Positions 50,765 through 59,073 of a stretch of 64,000 bases of DNA are shown here, piece by piece. Numbering within the stretch: position 1 is the first letter of the stretch; each line of letters starts with the position of its first letter. This DNA comes from Alistipes sp. (lineage in GTDB: Bacteria > Bacteroidota > Bacteroidia > Bacteroidales > Rikenellaceae). The translations under genes were made by a program, and so were the position numbers. Where the stretch lies: contig JAFQRH010000019.1 in NCBI GenBank assembly GCA_017410165.1, positions 62,001 through 126,000 of the forward strand. The letters are read 5' to 3'. The notes under the pieces were generated by a model. That model searched no databases. It was given only the letters and a program-made list of their open reading frames with translations, and was not told where the DNA came from.

Positions 50765-52967
50765 CGCAGATTATGACGGTTTTACGGTTACCGCTCTCGT
50801 GTCGCAGTGCATCAATCTGCTCGCGCAGAATCTGCTTGGCGCGGGCGAATGACGACTCGACCTCGATTTTGAGCATTATCTCCACGATATGTTCGCCACG
50901 CAGACGGTCGAGCAGTGGCGATACGGGGCCAAAGACGCGAGCTCCGAATCGCTCGCGCAGGGCACCTCCGAGTGCAGTTGCCGTTGTGGCCAATCGCTGT
51001 GCATCCGCGTCGCGCAATGTGATGCGGATAAGTCGGGTGTATGGCGGATATGAGAATAGTTTGCGTTCGGCAAGAATCGTGGCTGCCATCTTCTCGTAGA
51101 GTGGCTCGGCGGCGAGCGTCAGCAGCGCGTGCTGCGGGTCGGAGGTCTGTACGATGACCTCGCCCTCGCCATTGCGACGACCGCAACGTCCCGCCATCTG
51201 CACGATGGTCTGCCAAGCGCGTTCGCCGGCACGGAAGTCGGGGGCGTTGAGCAGATTGTCGGCATTGAGTATTCCGATGAGCGTAACGCGCTCGAAATCC
51301 AACCCTTTGGCGATGATGCGCGTGCCGACCAAGATGTCTGCTTCGTGACGTGCAAAGCCGCTGATAATGCGCTCGTAAGCGGCATCCGAAGTGGCGGTAT
51401 CGCCATCCAATCGGAGGATGCGGGCCGTCGGGAATATGCGCTGTATCTCCTCCTCGACCCGCTCTGTGCCGAAGCCCATCGGGCGCACCTCTGCGGTGCG
51501 ACAGGCCGGACAACGACGCGGTGCGGGCGACATGTAGCCGCAGTAGTGGCATTTGAGCGATGCTCCGGAGGCGTGTTGCGAGAGTGTGACGTTGCAGTGC
51601 GGACAGCGTGCCGTCCAACCGCACTCCGGACACTCGATGTATGGCGAGTATCCGCGTCGATTCTGAAAGAGCATCACCTGCTCGCCACGTCCCAAACGCT
51701 CCTCGATTTTGTCGAGCAGTATTGTGTTGAAGTGCGACTTGCGTTCGCCTCGTTTTGCGGCGCGTATGGTGTCCGAGAGGATAATCTGCGGAGGAAGCGC
51801 ATCGCCGTATCGCTCGCCGAGCGCGACGTATCCGTACTTGCCGGAGAGCGTGTTGGCGTACGATTCGAGGGCGGGTGTTGCACTGCCCAAAAGTGTCTTT
51901 GCGCCGTGTATGGCGGCGAGCATTATGGCTGCATCGCGACCATTGTAGCGCGGTGCCGGCTCGCTCTGCTTGTAACTCGAATCGTGCTCCTCATCGACCA
52001 CCACCAACCCGAGCCGTGCGAATGGCAGAAAGAGTGCCGAGCGCGCTCCGATAACGAAGTTGCCCGAAGGTGCGCGTAGCAGGTCGGTGTAGATGCGTGT
52101 GCGACGTTGCGGGGTGAGTTTCGAGTGGTATGCCGTAACGCGTTCGCCGAACATAAGGCGCATACGTGCAACGAGTTGCTGCGAGAGCGAAATTTCGGGA
52201 ACAAGGTATAGCACATCCTCGCCACGAGCGAGCGTGTCGGCAATCAGGCGGGCGTAAATCTCGGTTTTGCCCGAGCCGGTCACGCCGTGTAGCACGACGA
52301 CGTTGTGCTGCTCGAACTGCTCGCACACCTGCTCCAAAGCGGTCGTTTGGGGAGCGGAGAGTGACGGCAGCGACGCTCCACTGATTGGCGAAAATTGTGA
52401 GGCGCACTCGCGCTCGAATATGGTGACGATACCCGCCTTGACGAGTGCCGAAATTACGGCGGCATCCGCCTCTACGGCACATCTCGGCAACTCTCCGCCC
52501 GCCTCGCGCAACTGCTCAACGAGCGCGGCACGACGTGGTGCGCGACGACGCATACGCTCCATCTCGTCGCCCTTCGGCACAGCGTCGGTGAGTTTCAGTA
52601 TTCGTTCGCATCGCGGAGCGTACGGCTCGAACTCTGCCACGTTGCGGGCGTGTGGTTTGATGGTTGTCGGCAGGGCCATTCGCATCACCTCGCCGATGGT
52701 GCACATATAGTAGTCGGCCATCCACTCCCAAAAGCGAATCTGCTCGGGCGAGAGCAGTGGCGTGTCGTATAGGCGCGAGATTATGCTCTTCGTGCGACCG
52801 CTCTTTGGCGGCTCGTCGTGCAGACGACGAACGATGCCCGTATAGACCGCCTGCTTGCCGAACTGCACGGCAACGGCATCTCCGACCGAAATGTTCGGAT
52901 GCTCACCGACTGCAAACGTGTAGCAGGGTTGCGCCAGAGGCAGTATTATGTCGGCAAATGCACTCAT
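50748..52967 (-). CDS. priA: Primosomal helicase PriA (N')
   Basis: Restarts stalled replication forks. 3'-BD domain at the N-terminus, Walker A T-G-S-G-K-T-E, Walker B V-V-V-D-E-E-H-D, the zinc-binding region with eight cysteines (C-P-E-C-G, C-P-H-C, C-H-Y-C-G, C-P-A-C), and helicase C-domain D-I-L-V-G-T-R-I-I-A-K-G-L-D-F. Length 739. The frame continues 23 codons upstream, but the ATG at 52967 starts the canonical protein. A TACCTTTA at 53006-52999 may be the -7 box. Confidence 0.96.
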   Translation of the reverse strand: MSAFADIILPLAQPCYTFAVGEHPNISVGDAVAVQFGKQAVYTGIVRRLHDEPPKSGRTKSIISRLYDTPLLSPEQIRFWEWMADYYMCTIGEVMRMALPTTIKPHARNVAEFEPYAPRCERILKLTDAVPKGDEMERMRRRAPRRAALVEQLREAGGELPRCAVEADAAVISALVKAGIVTIFERECASQFSPISGASLPSLSAPQTTALEQVCEQFEQHNVVVLHGVTGSGKTEIYARLIADTLARGEDVLYLVPEISLSQQLVARMRLMFGERVTAYHSKLTPQRRTRIYTDLLRAPSGNFVIGARSALFLPFARLGLVVVDEEHDSSYKQSEPAPRYNGRDAAIMLAAIHGAKTLLGSATPALESYANTLSGKYGYVALGERYGDALPPQIILSDTIRAAKRGERKSHFNTILLDKIEERLGRGEQVMLFQNRRGYSPYIECPECGWTARCPHCNVTLSQHASGASLKCHYCGYMSPAPRRCPACRTAEVRPMGFGTERVEEEIQRIFPTARILRLDGDTATSDAAYERIISGFARHEADILVGTRIIAKGLDFERVTLIGILNADNLLNAPDFRAGERAWQTIVQMAGRCGRRNGEGEVIVQTSDPQHALLTLAAEPLYEKMAATILAERKLFSYPPYTRLIRITLRDADAQRLATTATALGGALRERFGARVFGPVSPLLDRLRGEHIVEIMLKIEVESSFARAKQILREQIDALRHESGNRKTVIICDVDFA

Positions 52968-53121
52968 CGTTGTCGAATGGTAGCGTCGTAAATTTCCGTA
53001 AAGGTAGGAATAATTTGCGAAATACGTAGCGCGCACGCCTCAAAAACGGTCGCGGCAAAGCGAATGTTGGTGGTTGAAAATCGACTTTTTGATGATGAAA
53101 ATCGGCTGTTCGTTGAATTTA

Positions 53122-53153
53122 TTTGCGTTTTTTGTGGGGGCGTTGTACTTTTG
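53122..53153 (+). promoter_or_regulatory. Orphan plus-strand promoter
   Basis: TTTG (53122-53125), 20 bases, TACTTTTG (53146-53153): an exact consensus, divergent from priA. No conventional gene follows on this strand; the only product is the short unit at 53160-53277. Confidence 0.65.
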
Positions 53154-53159
53154 TTGTTG

Positions 53160-53277
53160 AAAATGATGCGGTACAATATTCGGGCTAAATTTGTGCCGTA
53201 CTCTGATTCAGTGTATTTCTAATAATGTTTTGTTGATGGGGGTTTTCGGGCATTCTTGACCGAGAACCCCGCTCTTT
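53160..53277 (+). ncRNA. Candidate small RNA or micropeptide mRNA (about 115 nt)
   Basis: The orphan promoter predicts a start near 53160 and a strong terminator ends at about 53277. Within it a 5' stem-loop can form (GCGGTACA near 53168 with TGTGCCGT near 53191, two wobbles). The same RNA holds a 19-codon frame from ATG 53163 to TAA 53220-53222 (M-M-R-Y-N-I-R-A-K-F ... Y-F) that would begin almost at the RNA 5' end. I do not recognise the RNA (not 4.5S, tmRNA or RNase P) nor the peptide. Either an sRNA or a small peptide gene is possible; both are inference. Confidence 0.45.
53239..53277 (+). terminator. Terminator of the orphan unit
   Basis: Stem GGGGTTTTCGG (53239-53249) with CCGAGAACCCC (53260-53270), 10-base loop, then GCTCTTTTTG. 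No large gene precedes it on this strand. Confidence 0.7.
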
Positions 53278-53332
53278 TTGCAGGTTGGCAACGGGGTCTT
53301 TTGGGGCGTGTCGGGCGACGTGCAGTTATCGT

Positions 53333-53395
53333 TGTGCGGTTGTCGTGCGGTTGCCGTTACGCGGTTGTTGTGTGATTGTTGTTGTGCGGTTGCAA
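53333..53395. repeat. Degenerate GTGCGGTTG tandem repeat
   Basis: Five diverged copies of an 11-14-base word GTGCGGTTGYY run from 53333 to about 53395, just beyond the YitT gene terminator. No frame or structure explains it. Confidence 0.55.
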
Positions 53396-53444
53396 AAAGC
53401 AAACGGGATTGCCTCACTTTTTCACGAGTGGGCAATCCCGTTTG
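53394..53444 (-). terminator. Terminator of the YitT-family gene
   Basis: Perfect 14-bp stem CAAACGGGATTGCC (53400-53413) with its complement (53431-53444); the inner CACT/AGTG can extend it. On the minus strand it is followed by CTTTTTG. Confidence 0.85.
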
Positions 53445-53481
53445 TATGCTTTGTGCTGATTGGCGTTGCGTGCTGTCGGCG

Positions 53482-54393
53482 TTAGATTTTGCTCAGCGCA
53501 TCGAAACCCTTGCCATAGACACCCATAACCGAGCCGACGGTGATAAAGGCGTCGGGATCGACCTCCTTGATGATTTTCAGAACGACCGACGTGTCGCGCT
53601 TGCGGCATACGACCATCACGATATTGTGCTGATTCTTCGAATACCAACCCTTCGCATCGAGGACGGTTGCGCCTCGATGTGCGATGTTGTTCATCGCGTC
53701 GGCCATCTGCTGGTAATCTTTGCAGACGATCATTATCTGGTTGGATTGCTGGTTACCGGTCATCAGCATATCGACCGTATAACTGAGTACGGCGGTCATC
53801 ACAAAACCGTAGATAACACCGTCGATGCCGATATTCGCCGAAGCGGGCAACAGAATGGCTGCGCCGATGATAACCGAGTCGATTGCGCGAACGATCTTGC
53901 CGTACGACACCGTGCGATAGTTGTTGATAATCATTGCCACGATATCGACACCGCCCGTCGAGCCGCCCTGCGAGAAGCACATTGCCACGCCGACACCCGA
54001 GAAGATACCGCCGATGATGGTCGAGAGCAGACGGTTGTCGAGCTTGAATATATCCATAATCGTACCGTCGGGCAGCGTAAATATCTCCTGCAAGGTGGAC
54101 ATCGCTAACGAGAGTATGCAGATGCAGAATATGGTCTTGATGCCGAACTTCCATCCGACGATAAATCCGGCGATGAGCAACAGGATGGCGTTGATGATGA
54201 AGACCAACACACCGATACTGAGCGTCTGCCCCGTGAAGTAGTAGATGAGCAACGAGAGGCCCGTTGCACCGCCGCCCACACACTTTGCGGGCAGGATACA
54301 TCCAATCCAACCGAATGCGTAGCAGAACATTCCGACGGTCATCAGAATGTACTCCTTTACGGTTGTGAATAGGGTTGTTTTACCAATTTGCAT
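53482..54393 (-). CDS. YitT-family membrane protein (DUF2179)
   Basis: A 303-residue inner membrane protein with five to six helices in two YitT repeats (G-C-I-L-P-A-K-C-V-G-G-G-A-T-G-L-S and G-V-G-V-A-M-C-F-S-Q-G-G-S-T-G-G-V-D-I-V-A) and a cytoplasmic C-terminal DUF2179 domain (about 225-303). Transport substrate is unknown. The open frame upstream overlaps the radical SAM gene on the same strand; the ATG at 54393 is the true start, 2 bases after that gene's stop. Confidence 0.9.
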   Translation of the reverse strand: MQIGKTTLFTTVKEYILMTVGMFCYAFGWIGCILPAKCVGGGATGLSLLIYYFTGQTLSIGVLVFIINAILLLIAGFIVGWKFGIKTIFCICILSLAMSTLQEIFTLPDGTIMDIFKLDNRLLSTIIGGIFSGVGVAMCFSQGGSTGGVDIVAMIINNYRTVSYGKIVRAIDSVIIGAAILLPASANIGIDGVIYGFVMTAVLSYTVDMLMTGNQQSNQIMIVCKDYQQMADAMNNIAHRGATVLDAKGWYSKNQHNIVMVVCRKRDTSVVLKIIKEVDPDAFITVGSVMGVYGKGFDALSKI

Positions 54394-54395
54394 AA

Positions 54396-55358
54396 TCAAT
54401 AATCGGATTTGTGGGGCAAAGTTATGAATTTTTCGCCTTGATACGCACTTTTTTCGCGTAATCTTTTTTCGAGCATTGCCCAAAGTTGCTCGTTGCGTAT
54501 GAGTCCCCAGTTGCGTCCGTAGTGGTAGCGGGGTGGGGCTTCGCTTGCAAAACGCTCGACTACGAGGTCCGGTCGCAGACGGCGTAAAATCTCGACAATC
54601 AGGTCGATATACTCGTCCACCTCCCAAAATCGAAACCGCTCTGGCGCAGCGTCGTACTCCTCTGCCAACTTCGTGCCGCGAAAGATTTGCAACTGATGAA
54701 ATTTTACGGTTGTCAGCGGCAGAGCGTTGATTTTGTCGGTCTGCTCGATGAGCATCTCGTCGCTCTCGCCCGGCAGGCCGAGTATGAAGTGCGCACCGAC
54801 GTGCAGACCGCGCTCGGCACTCATCTCGACGGCGCGTACGGCTGTGGCAAAGTCGTGACCTCGATTTACGGCTTGCAGCGTGCGGTCGGCGGTCGATTCG
54901 ATGCCGTACTCGATAGCGACGTAGTGGTGGCGGGCAAGCGAGGCGAAGTAGTCGAGTTTTGCGGCATCCACGCAGTCGGGGCGTGTGCCGACGACGATGC
55001 CCGCAACGAGTGGATGCGAGAGTGCCTCGTCGTAGAGTTGCTGCAACCGTTCGAGTGGGGCGTAAGTGTTTGAAAACGACTGAAAATATGCCAAGTATCG
55101 CGTCGCTTTACGATAGCGTCGCGTGTGAAATTCGATGCCCTCCTCAATCTGCTGTGTGATGCTCTTTGTGGGCTGGCAGTAGGAGGGTGTGAAGGCGGCA
55201 TTGTTGCAGAACGTGCAGCCACCCGTCGAGAGTGTGCCGTCGTGATTCGGACAGGAAAAGCCGGCACTCACAGCCACCTTCTGCACGCGCTCGCCCAACA
55301 GACGCCGAAAGTATCCGGCGTAACTGTTGTATGGTCTGTCATCTCCCCACAAATACAT
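54396..55358 (-). CDS. Radical SAM protein, TIGR01212/YhcC family
   Basis: A 320-residue radical SAM enzyme. The iron-sulfur cysteines lie in C-P-N-H-D-G-T-L-S-T-G-G-C-T-F-C, the spacing typical of the YhcC/TIGR01212 group (Elp3-like core). G-I-E-S, H-F-I-L-G-L-P-G-E and K-F-H-Q-L-Q are further family motifs. The reaction is not established. The start at 55358 removes a basic 29-codon extension. A TACATTTG at 55370-55363 on this strand would place transcription start almost at the ATG, so the message may be leaderless. Confidence 0.9.
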   Translation of the reverse strand: MYLWGDDRPYNSYAGYFRRLLGERVQKVAVSAGFSCPNHDGTLSTGGCTFCNNAAFTPSYCQPTKSITQQIEEGIEFHTRRYRKATRYLAYFQSFSNTYAPLERLQQLYDEALSHPLVAGIVVGTRPDCVDAAKLDYFASLARHHYVAIEYGIESTADRTLQAVNRGHDFATAVRAVEMSAERGLHVGAHFILGLPGESDEMLIEQTDKINALPLTTVKFHQLQIFRGTKLAEEYDAAPERFRFWEVDEYIDLIVEILRRLRPDLVVERFASEAPPRYHYGRNWGLIRNEQLWAMLEKRLREKSAYQGEKFITLPHKSDY

Positions 55359-55438
55359 ATTGCAAATGTACGAAAAAGATTGGTGCAAAGTGCTTTTTGT
55401 CGGCTTTTTTGCTCGATTTTCGCTCCGTGCGTGCGGTT

Positions 55439-55471
55439 TTTGCAATAATTTGCGATATTTTTGTATATTTG
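55439..55471 (+). promoter_or_regulatory. Promoter of the cdd-rluA-dtd operon
   Basis: TTTG (55439-55442), 21 bases, TATATTTG (55464-55471). The start would be near 55478, 26 bases before the cdd ATG. Confidence 0.7.
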
Positions 55472-55503
55472 CGTATTAATATAATGTATTAATGTATTTG
55501 CTT

Positions 55504-55959
55504 ATGGAGAAGAGTTTGGAGATTCGCTATTTGCACGTCGATTCGCTCGACGAACTTTCGCCTGCCGACCGCACGCTTGTTGCCGAGGCGGAGAAGGCAC
55601 TCGCCAAGGCATATCCGAAGTATTCGCATTTCAGCGTAGGTGCCGCCGTGCGTCTGCGTAGTGGTGCGATTCTGCACGGTGCCAATAGCGAGAGCGAGGT
55701 TTTTCCGTCCGGAATATGTGCCGAGCGTTCGGTGCTCTACTATGCAGAGGCGAACCACGCTGACGACCCGATTGAGGCACTTGCCATTGCATCCTCTCCT
55801 TCGGAGAGAGAGTGCTATCCGTGTGGCGGATGTCGTCAGGTGATTCTCGATGTTCAGCGTCGTCAGGGGATACCGATGCGTGTGATAATGAGTGGCGGTG
55901 GCTCGGCTTCGATAGTCGAGAATGCCGAGTATCTGTTACCGTTCACATTCCAACTCTAA
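55504..55959 (+). CDS. cdd: Cytidine deaminase
   Basis: Zinc enzyme converting cytidine to uridine in pyrimidine salvage. Zinc and catalytic residues: Cys72 and Glu74 in S-G-I-C-A-E-R, Cys107 and Cys110 in P-C-G-G-C-R-Q. N-N-S/A-N-S-E-S-E-V-F region binds ribose. The ATG at 55504 is preferred over 55492. The 151-residue length fits the tetrameric form. The pseudouridine synthase gene starts 5 bases after its stop. Confidence 0.93.
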   Translation: MEKSLEIRYLHVDSLDELSPADRTLVAEAEKALAKAYPKYSHFSVGAAVRLRSGAILHGANSESEVFPSGICAERSVLYYAEANHADDPIEALAIASSPSERECYPCGGCRQVILDVQRRQGIPMRVIMSGGGSASIVENAEYLLPFTFQL

Positions 55960-55964
55960 GAGCG

Positions 55965-56657
55965 ATGTTCGTAGGCGAAGATATTCTATACGAAGACAAC
56001 CATCTGCTCATCGTAAACAAACGATGCGGCGATTTGGTGCAACCCGACCCGAACGGAGCGTCGGCTTTGGAGAACGAAATCAAGGAGTATATCAAGGTGC
56101 GCGACCAAAAGCCGGGCGAGGTGTTCCTCGGTGTGGTGCATCGTATCGACCGTCCGGTCAGTGGCGTTGTCTTGTTTGCCAAGACCTCGAAGGCACTTTC
56201 GCGCCTGAACGAAATGTTGCGTCGTGGCGAGATTTCCAAGCGTTATTGGGCTGTCGTCGAGTCGCGCCCCGAGCAGGAGCAGGGCGAGTTGCGCCACTAT
56301 ATCCTGCGCGACGGTCGCTCCAATCGCTCGTTCTGCTACGCGGCACCAAAGGGCGACGCAAAGGAGGCACGCCTGCGCTACGAGGTGCTGGGATGTAGCG
56401 ACCGATATACGCTTGTCGAGGTGCAACTGCTCACGGGTCGTCACCATCAGATTCGCGCCCAACTCTCGAAGATTGGTTGCCCGATTAAGGGCGACCTGAA
56501 ATATGGTGCGAAACGCTCGAATGTGGGCGGAGGCATATCGCTTCATTCGCGTACAATCCGCTTCGACCATCCCGTGCGCCACGAAGAGGTGTGCGTGACG
56601 GCACCCGTGCCGCGAGAGGATGCACTGTGGCGATTCTTCGAGGAGTCGATTGCATAA
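55965..56657 (+). CDS. RluA-family pseudouridine synthase
   Basis: Converts uridine to pseudouridine in rRNA or tRNA. Catalytic motif H-R-I-D-R-P-V-S-G at 59-67 with Asp62, then L-L-T-G-R-H-H-Q-I-R-A-Q-L and G-D-L-K-Y-G-A. At 230 residues it lacks the S4 domain, like RluA/TruC-type enzymes; the target cannot be read from the sequence. The frame is open back into cdd, but the ATG at 55965 begins the domain. Confidence 0.92.
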   Translation: MFVGEDILYEDNHLLIVNKRCGDLVQPDPNGASALENEIKEYIKVRDQKPGEVFLGVVHRIDRPVSGVVLFAKTSKALSRLNEMLRRGEISKRYWAVVESRPEQEQGELRHYILRDGRSNRSFCYAAPKGDAKEARLRYEVLGCSDRYTLVEVQLLTGRHHQIRAQLSKIGCPIKGDLKYGAKRSNVGGGISLHSRTIRFDHPVRHEEVCVTAPVPREDALWRFFEESIA

Positions 56658-56668
56658 AACGAGGGGGT

Positions 56669-57121
56669 ATGAGAGCGGTTATTCAGCGAGTAAAGGAGTG
56701 CGAGGTGACTATCGACGGCGAGTCGGTTGGCAAGATCGGTCACGGTGCGCTTGTACTGCTTGGTGTCGAAGCGGCCGATACGGAGGCGGATGCCGAGTGG
56801 CTGTGTGGTAAAATCGCGCGACTGCGCATTTTCGACGATGAGCAGGGTGTGGTGAATCTCGATGTGGGGCAAGTTGGTGGCCGTGTGTTGGTCGTGAGCC
56901 AATTTACGTTGTACGCCTCGACCAAAAAGGGCAACCGCCCATCGTATATACGCTCTGCACCGGAGCCCGTTTCGCGTCCGATGTACGAGCGATTTGTCGA
57001 GATGCTCTCGCTCGCGCTCGGAGAGCCGGTCGAAACAGGTCGGTTTGGAGCCGATATGCAGGTGCGACTCGTGAACGACGGTCCGGTAACCATCTGCATC
57101 GACACGAAAAACCGCGAGTAG
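56669..57121 (+). CDS. dtd: D-aminoacyl-tRNA deacylase
   Basis: Removes D-amino acids (and glycine from tRNA-Ala) from mischarged tRNA. M-R-A-V-I-Q-R-V start, S-Q-F-T-L-Y-A and the cross-subunit N-D-G-P-V-T are the DTD hallmarks; 150 residues is exact for the family. A GAGGGGG precedes the ATG at 56669 closely. Third gene of the cdd operon, 11 bases after the previous stop. Confidence 0.95.
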   Translation: MRAVIQRVKECEVTIDGESVGKIGHGALVLLGVEAADTEADAEWLCGKIARLRIFDDEQGVVNLDVGQVGGRVLVVSQFTLYASTKKGNRPSYIRSAPEPVSRPMYERFVEMLSLALGEPVETGRFGADMQVRLVNDGPVTICIDTKNRE

Positions 57122-57139
57122 CATCATCGCCGGTGGGGC

Positions 57140-57300
57140 AGAGAGTGTGTAGAGGGGAGAGAAAAGAAGGAGTGGTAGAGGTAGAGGGAAGAAAGAAGGA
57201 GTGGGAGTGGAAAAATAGAAGGAGAGAAAGAGTAGAGATAGAGATAAAGGCGAGATAGTGTGAAATAGAGGAGGGGTATAGATAGAAAGAGAGATATAAG
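57140..57300 (+). other. Purine-rich, nearly C-free tract
   Basis: From 57140 to 57300 the plus strand has a single C (57251) and few T; the rest is A and G. It lies between dtd and the nuclease pair. No consensus promoter is seen in the gap apart from TAATATTG near 57303, so either the nucleases are read from upstream or the element has another role. It could form triplex DNA or a very open mRNA leader. Confidence 0.7.
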
Positions 57301-57341
57301 CGTAATATTGAAGAAAATAAGTTTTAACCTAATACGAAAAA

Positions 57342-58124
57342 ATGAGAAAAATCTTAACATTTGTGGTGGCAATCGTCGCTCTCGCTACAACGCAGAGCGT
57401 ACGTGCGTGGAACAATATCGGCCACGCAACGATTGCGGTCATCGCCGAGCGGAATATGACTCCGGAGGCGTTGGAGAAGTGTCGCGGCTATCTGAAACAT
57501 ACGATGCCGTACTACGCTTCGTGGATGGATTATTGGCGCAACTGCAAGGGCTTCGAGGAGACCAACTATTGGCACGGCTTTTCGGTCGATGAGCGCAACG
57601 AACAGTTTGCGGGCGATACGCGAAATGCTGCGTTCCAGATTAAGCGCATCTGCAAGAAGATGAAGAAGTACAACCGTATGAAGGATTCGCTCGTGTGCGA
57701 CAATTTGAAGTATCTGATTCATATGGTTGGCGATATGCACTGTCCGGTGCACGTAAAGTATGTGAACGAAGATGCGCTCAAACAGCGTTCGATTTTGAAT
57801 AAGGGCAAGAAACTCGGCTTCCACTCCTTCTGGGATGCCGCCATCGGCCACTTCCATAAGGGTATGAGGTGCGACGAGATTGCTGCGAAGTACGATACGC
57901 TCACCGATGCCGAGATTGCGGCCATCTGTGCCGGAACACCCGACGATTGGGCGAAGGTGAATGCGCAGGAGATGCGCGAAATCTACGACCTGCTGCCTAT
58001 GGGTAGCGAACTGACGAAGGTGTCGGAGGAGAACAATGCCCGTATGCGCGAGATTACCATCCAGCAGATGCTTCGCGGTGGTTATCGCTTGGCGCATGTT
58101 ATGAACACGATTTTCAGTAAATAA
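57342..58124 (+). CDS. S1/P1-type zinc nuclease, exported
   Basis: Secreted nuclease of the S1/P1 family, cleaving single-stranded RNA/DNA and removing 3' phosphates. The signal peptide ends A-R/V-R-A, making Trp23 the mature N-terminus, whose amino group binds zinc in this family. All nine zinc ligands can be matched: Trp23, His28, Asp63 (A-S-W-M-D), His78, His127 and Asp131 and His137 (H-M-V-G-D-M-H-C-P-V-H), His161 and Asp165 (H-S-F-W-D). Length 260. A paralogue follows after 14 bases. Likely role is scavenging extracellular or periplasmic nucleic acid. Confidence 0.93.
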   Translation: MRKILTFVVAIVALATTQSVRAWNNIGHATIAVIAERNMTPEALEKCRGYLKHTMPYYASWMDYWRNCKGFEETNYWHGFSVDERNEQFAGDTRNAAFQIKRICKKMKKYNRMKDSLVCDNLKYLIHMVGDMHCPVHVKYVNEDALKQRSILNKGKKLGFHSFWDAAIGHFHKGMRCDEIAAKYDTLTDAEIAAICAGTPDDWAKVNAQEMREIYDLLPMGSELTKVSEENNARMREITIQQMLRGGYRLAHVMNTIFSK

Positions 58125-58138
58125 TGGAGGAGCAAGCG

Positions 58139-58930
58139 ATGAAGAGATACGTTATTTTATTTGTAGCAGTATTGTGTGTTTCGACCGCTTCGGCGTGGAA
58201 CAAATTCGCACAGGAGTGTATTGCGACGCTCGCCGAGCAAAATCTGACACCGGAGGCAAAACGCCAAACGGAGAGCATCCTCGGCGGAAGTCTTGCTTCG
58301 GGTGCGTGGTGGTTGCAACAGCGTGCCGGTAAGCCGGAGACAAAATATACCGGTGCGTGGCACTTTATCTCGGTGACGGACGACTTGCGTTCGCTGACAC
58401 AATCCGAGAAGGATGGCGTGGTACAGATTGAGCGTTGCGCTGCGGTGTTGCGCAATCGTGCCGAGCAGAACGATTCGACGGTTATGGCTACGCTCAAAAC
58501 CCTGATTCATCTGGTAGCCGATATGCACAACGTTTCGCACGTGCGCATTGGAGGCATTCCTGATTCGCGCAAAAACTTCAACCTCCTTGTCTCGAACGGC
58601 AAACTCGGCCCGAAGGAGGCAACTACGCCTGTAAGTTGGCGTAAGTTCTGGGATGCGTCGCTCATCAATCGTCACGCAAGTTTCTCGCCGGAGTTGTTTG
58701 CGCTCGATTTGACGCTCTGCTATGGCGAGCAGAAGGAGAATTTCAGCAAGGGTAACGTGCGTGAGTGGGCCGAGGATATGGGTCGCCTGTGCGCTCCGCT
58801 CTACGAGTGGGCAAAACCGGAGGCGTATATGTCGCGCGAACACAACAACCGCTTGGAGCTGATTAACGACAAGACGATGGCTCGCGCGGGTTATCGTTTG
58901 GCTGCGTTGCTGAATGATATTTTCAAGTAG
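58139..58930 (+). CDS. Degenerate S1/P1 nuclease paralogue
   Basis: A 263-residue exported homologue of the preceding nuclease. Mature Trp20 and His75, His124, Asp128, His134 and Asp172 are kept. Three zinc ligands are lost: the first His is Gln25 (W-N-K-F-A-Q), the A-S-W-x-D aspartate is absent (A-S-G-A-W-W-L-Q), and the late His is Arg168 (R-K-F-W-D). It is therefore probably inactive or changed in activity, perhaps a binding partner. The start is the ATG at 58139 because GGAGGAG at 58126-58132 lies six bases before it; the frame also opens at 58124. Confidence 0.9.
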   Translation: MKRYVILFVAVLCVSTASAWNKFAQECIATLAEQNLTPEAKRQTESILGGSLASGAWWLQQRAGKPETKYTGAWHFISVTDDLRSLTQSEKDGVVQIERCAAVLRNRAEQNDSTVMATLKTLIHLVADMHNVSHVRIGGIPDSRKNFNLLVSNGKLGPKEATTPVSWRKFWDASLINRHASFSPELFALDLTLCYGEQKENFSKGNVREWAEDMGRLCAPLYEWAKPEAYMSREHNNRLELINDKTMARAGYRLAALLNDIFK

Positions 58931-58964
58931 TCGTTTCGAGCATCACGGTACAATATATACAATT

Positions 58965-59005
58965 AGACGACCGCTTCCCGATAGATGGTGGCGGTCGTCT
59001 TTTTT
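58965..59005 (+). terminator. Terminator of the nuclease pair
   Basis: Perfect 10-bp stem AGACGACCGC (58965-58974) with its complement (58991-59000), followed by a T-run. It lies 34 bases after the stop. Confidence 0.85.
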
Positions 59006-59073
59006 GTGTATTGCCTCTTTTTTTTGAGTGCTATTATCTCTTTTTGGTGTTGCCCTCGTCTGCTGTGTGGGCT

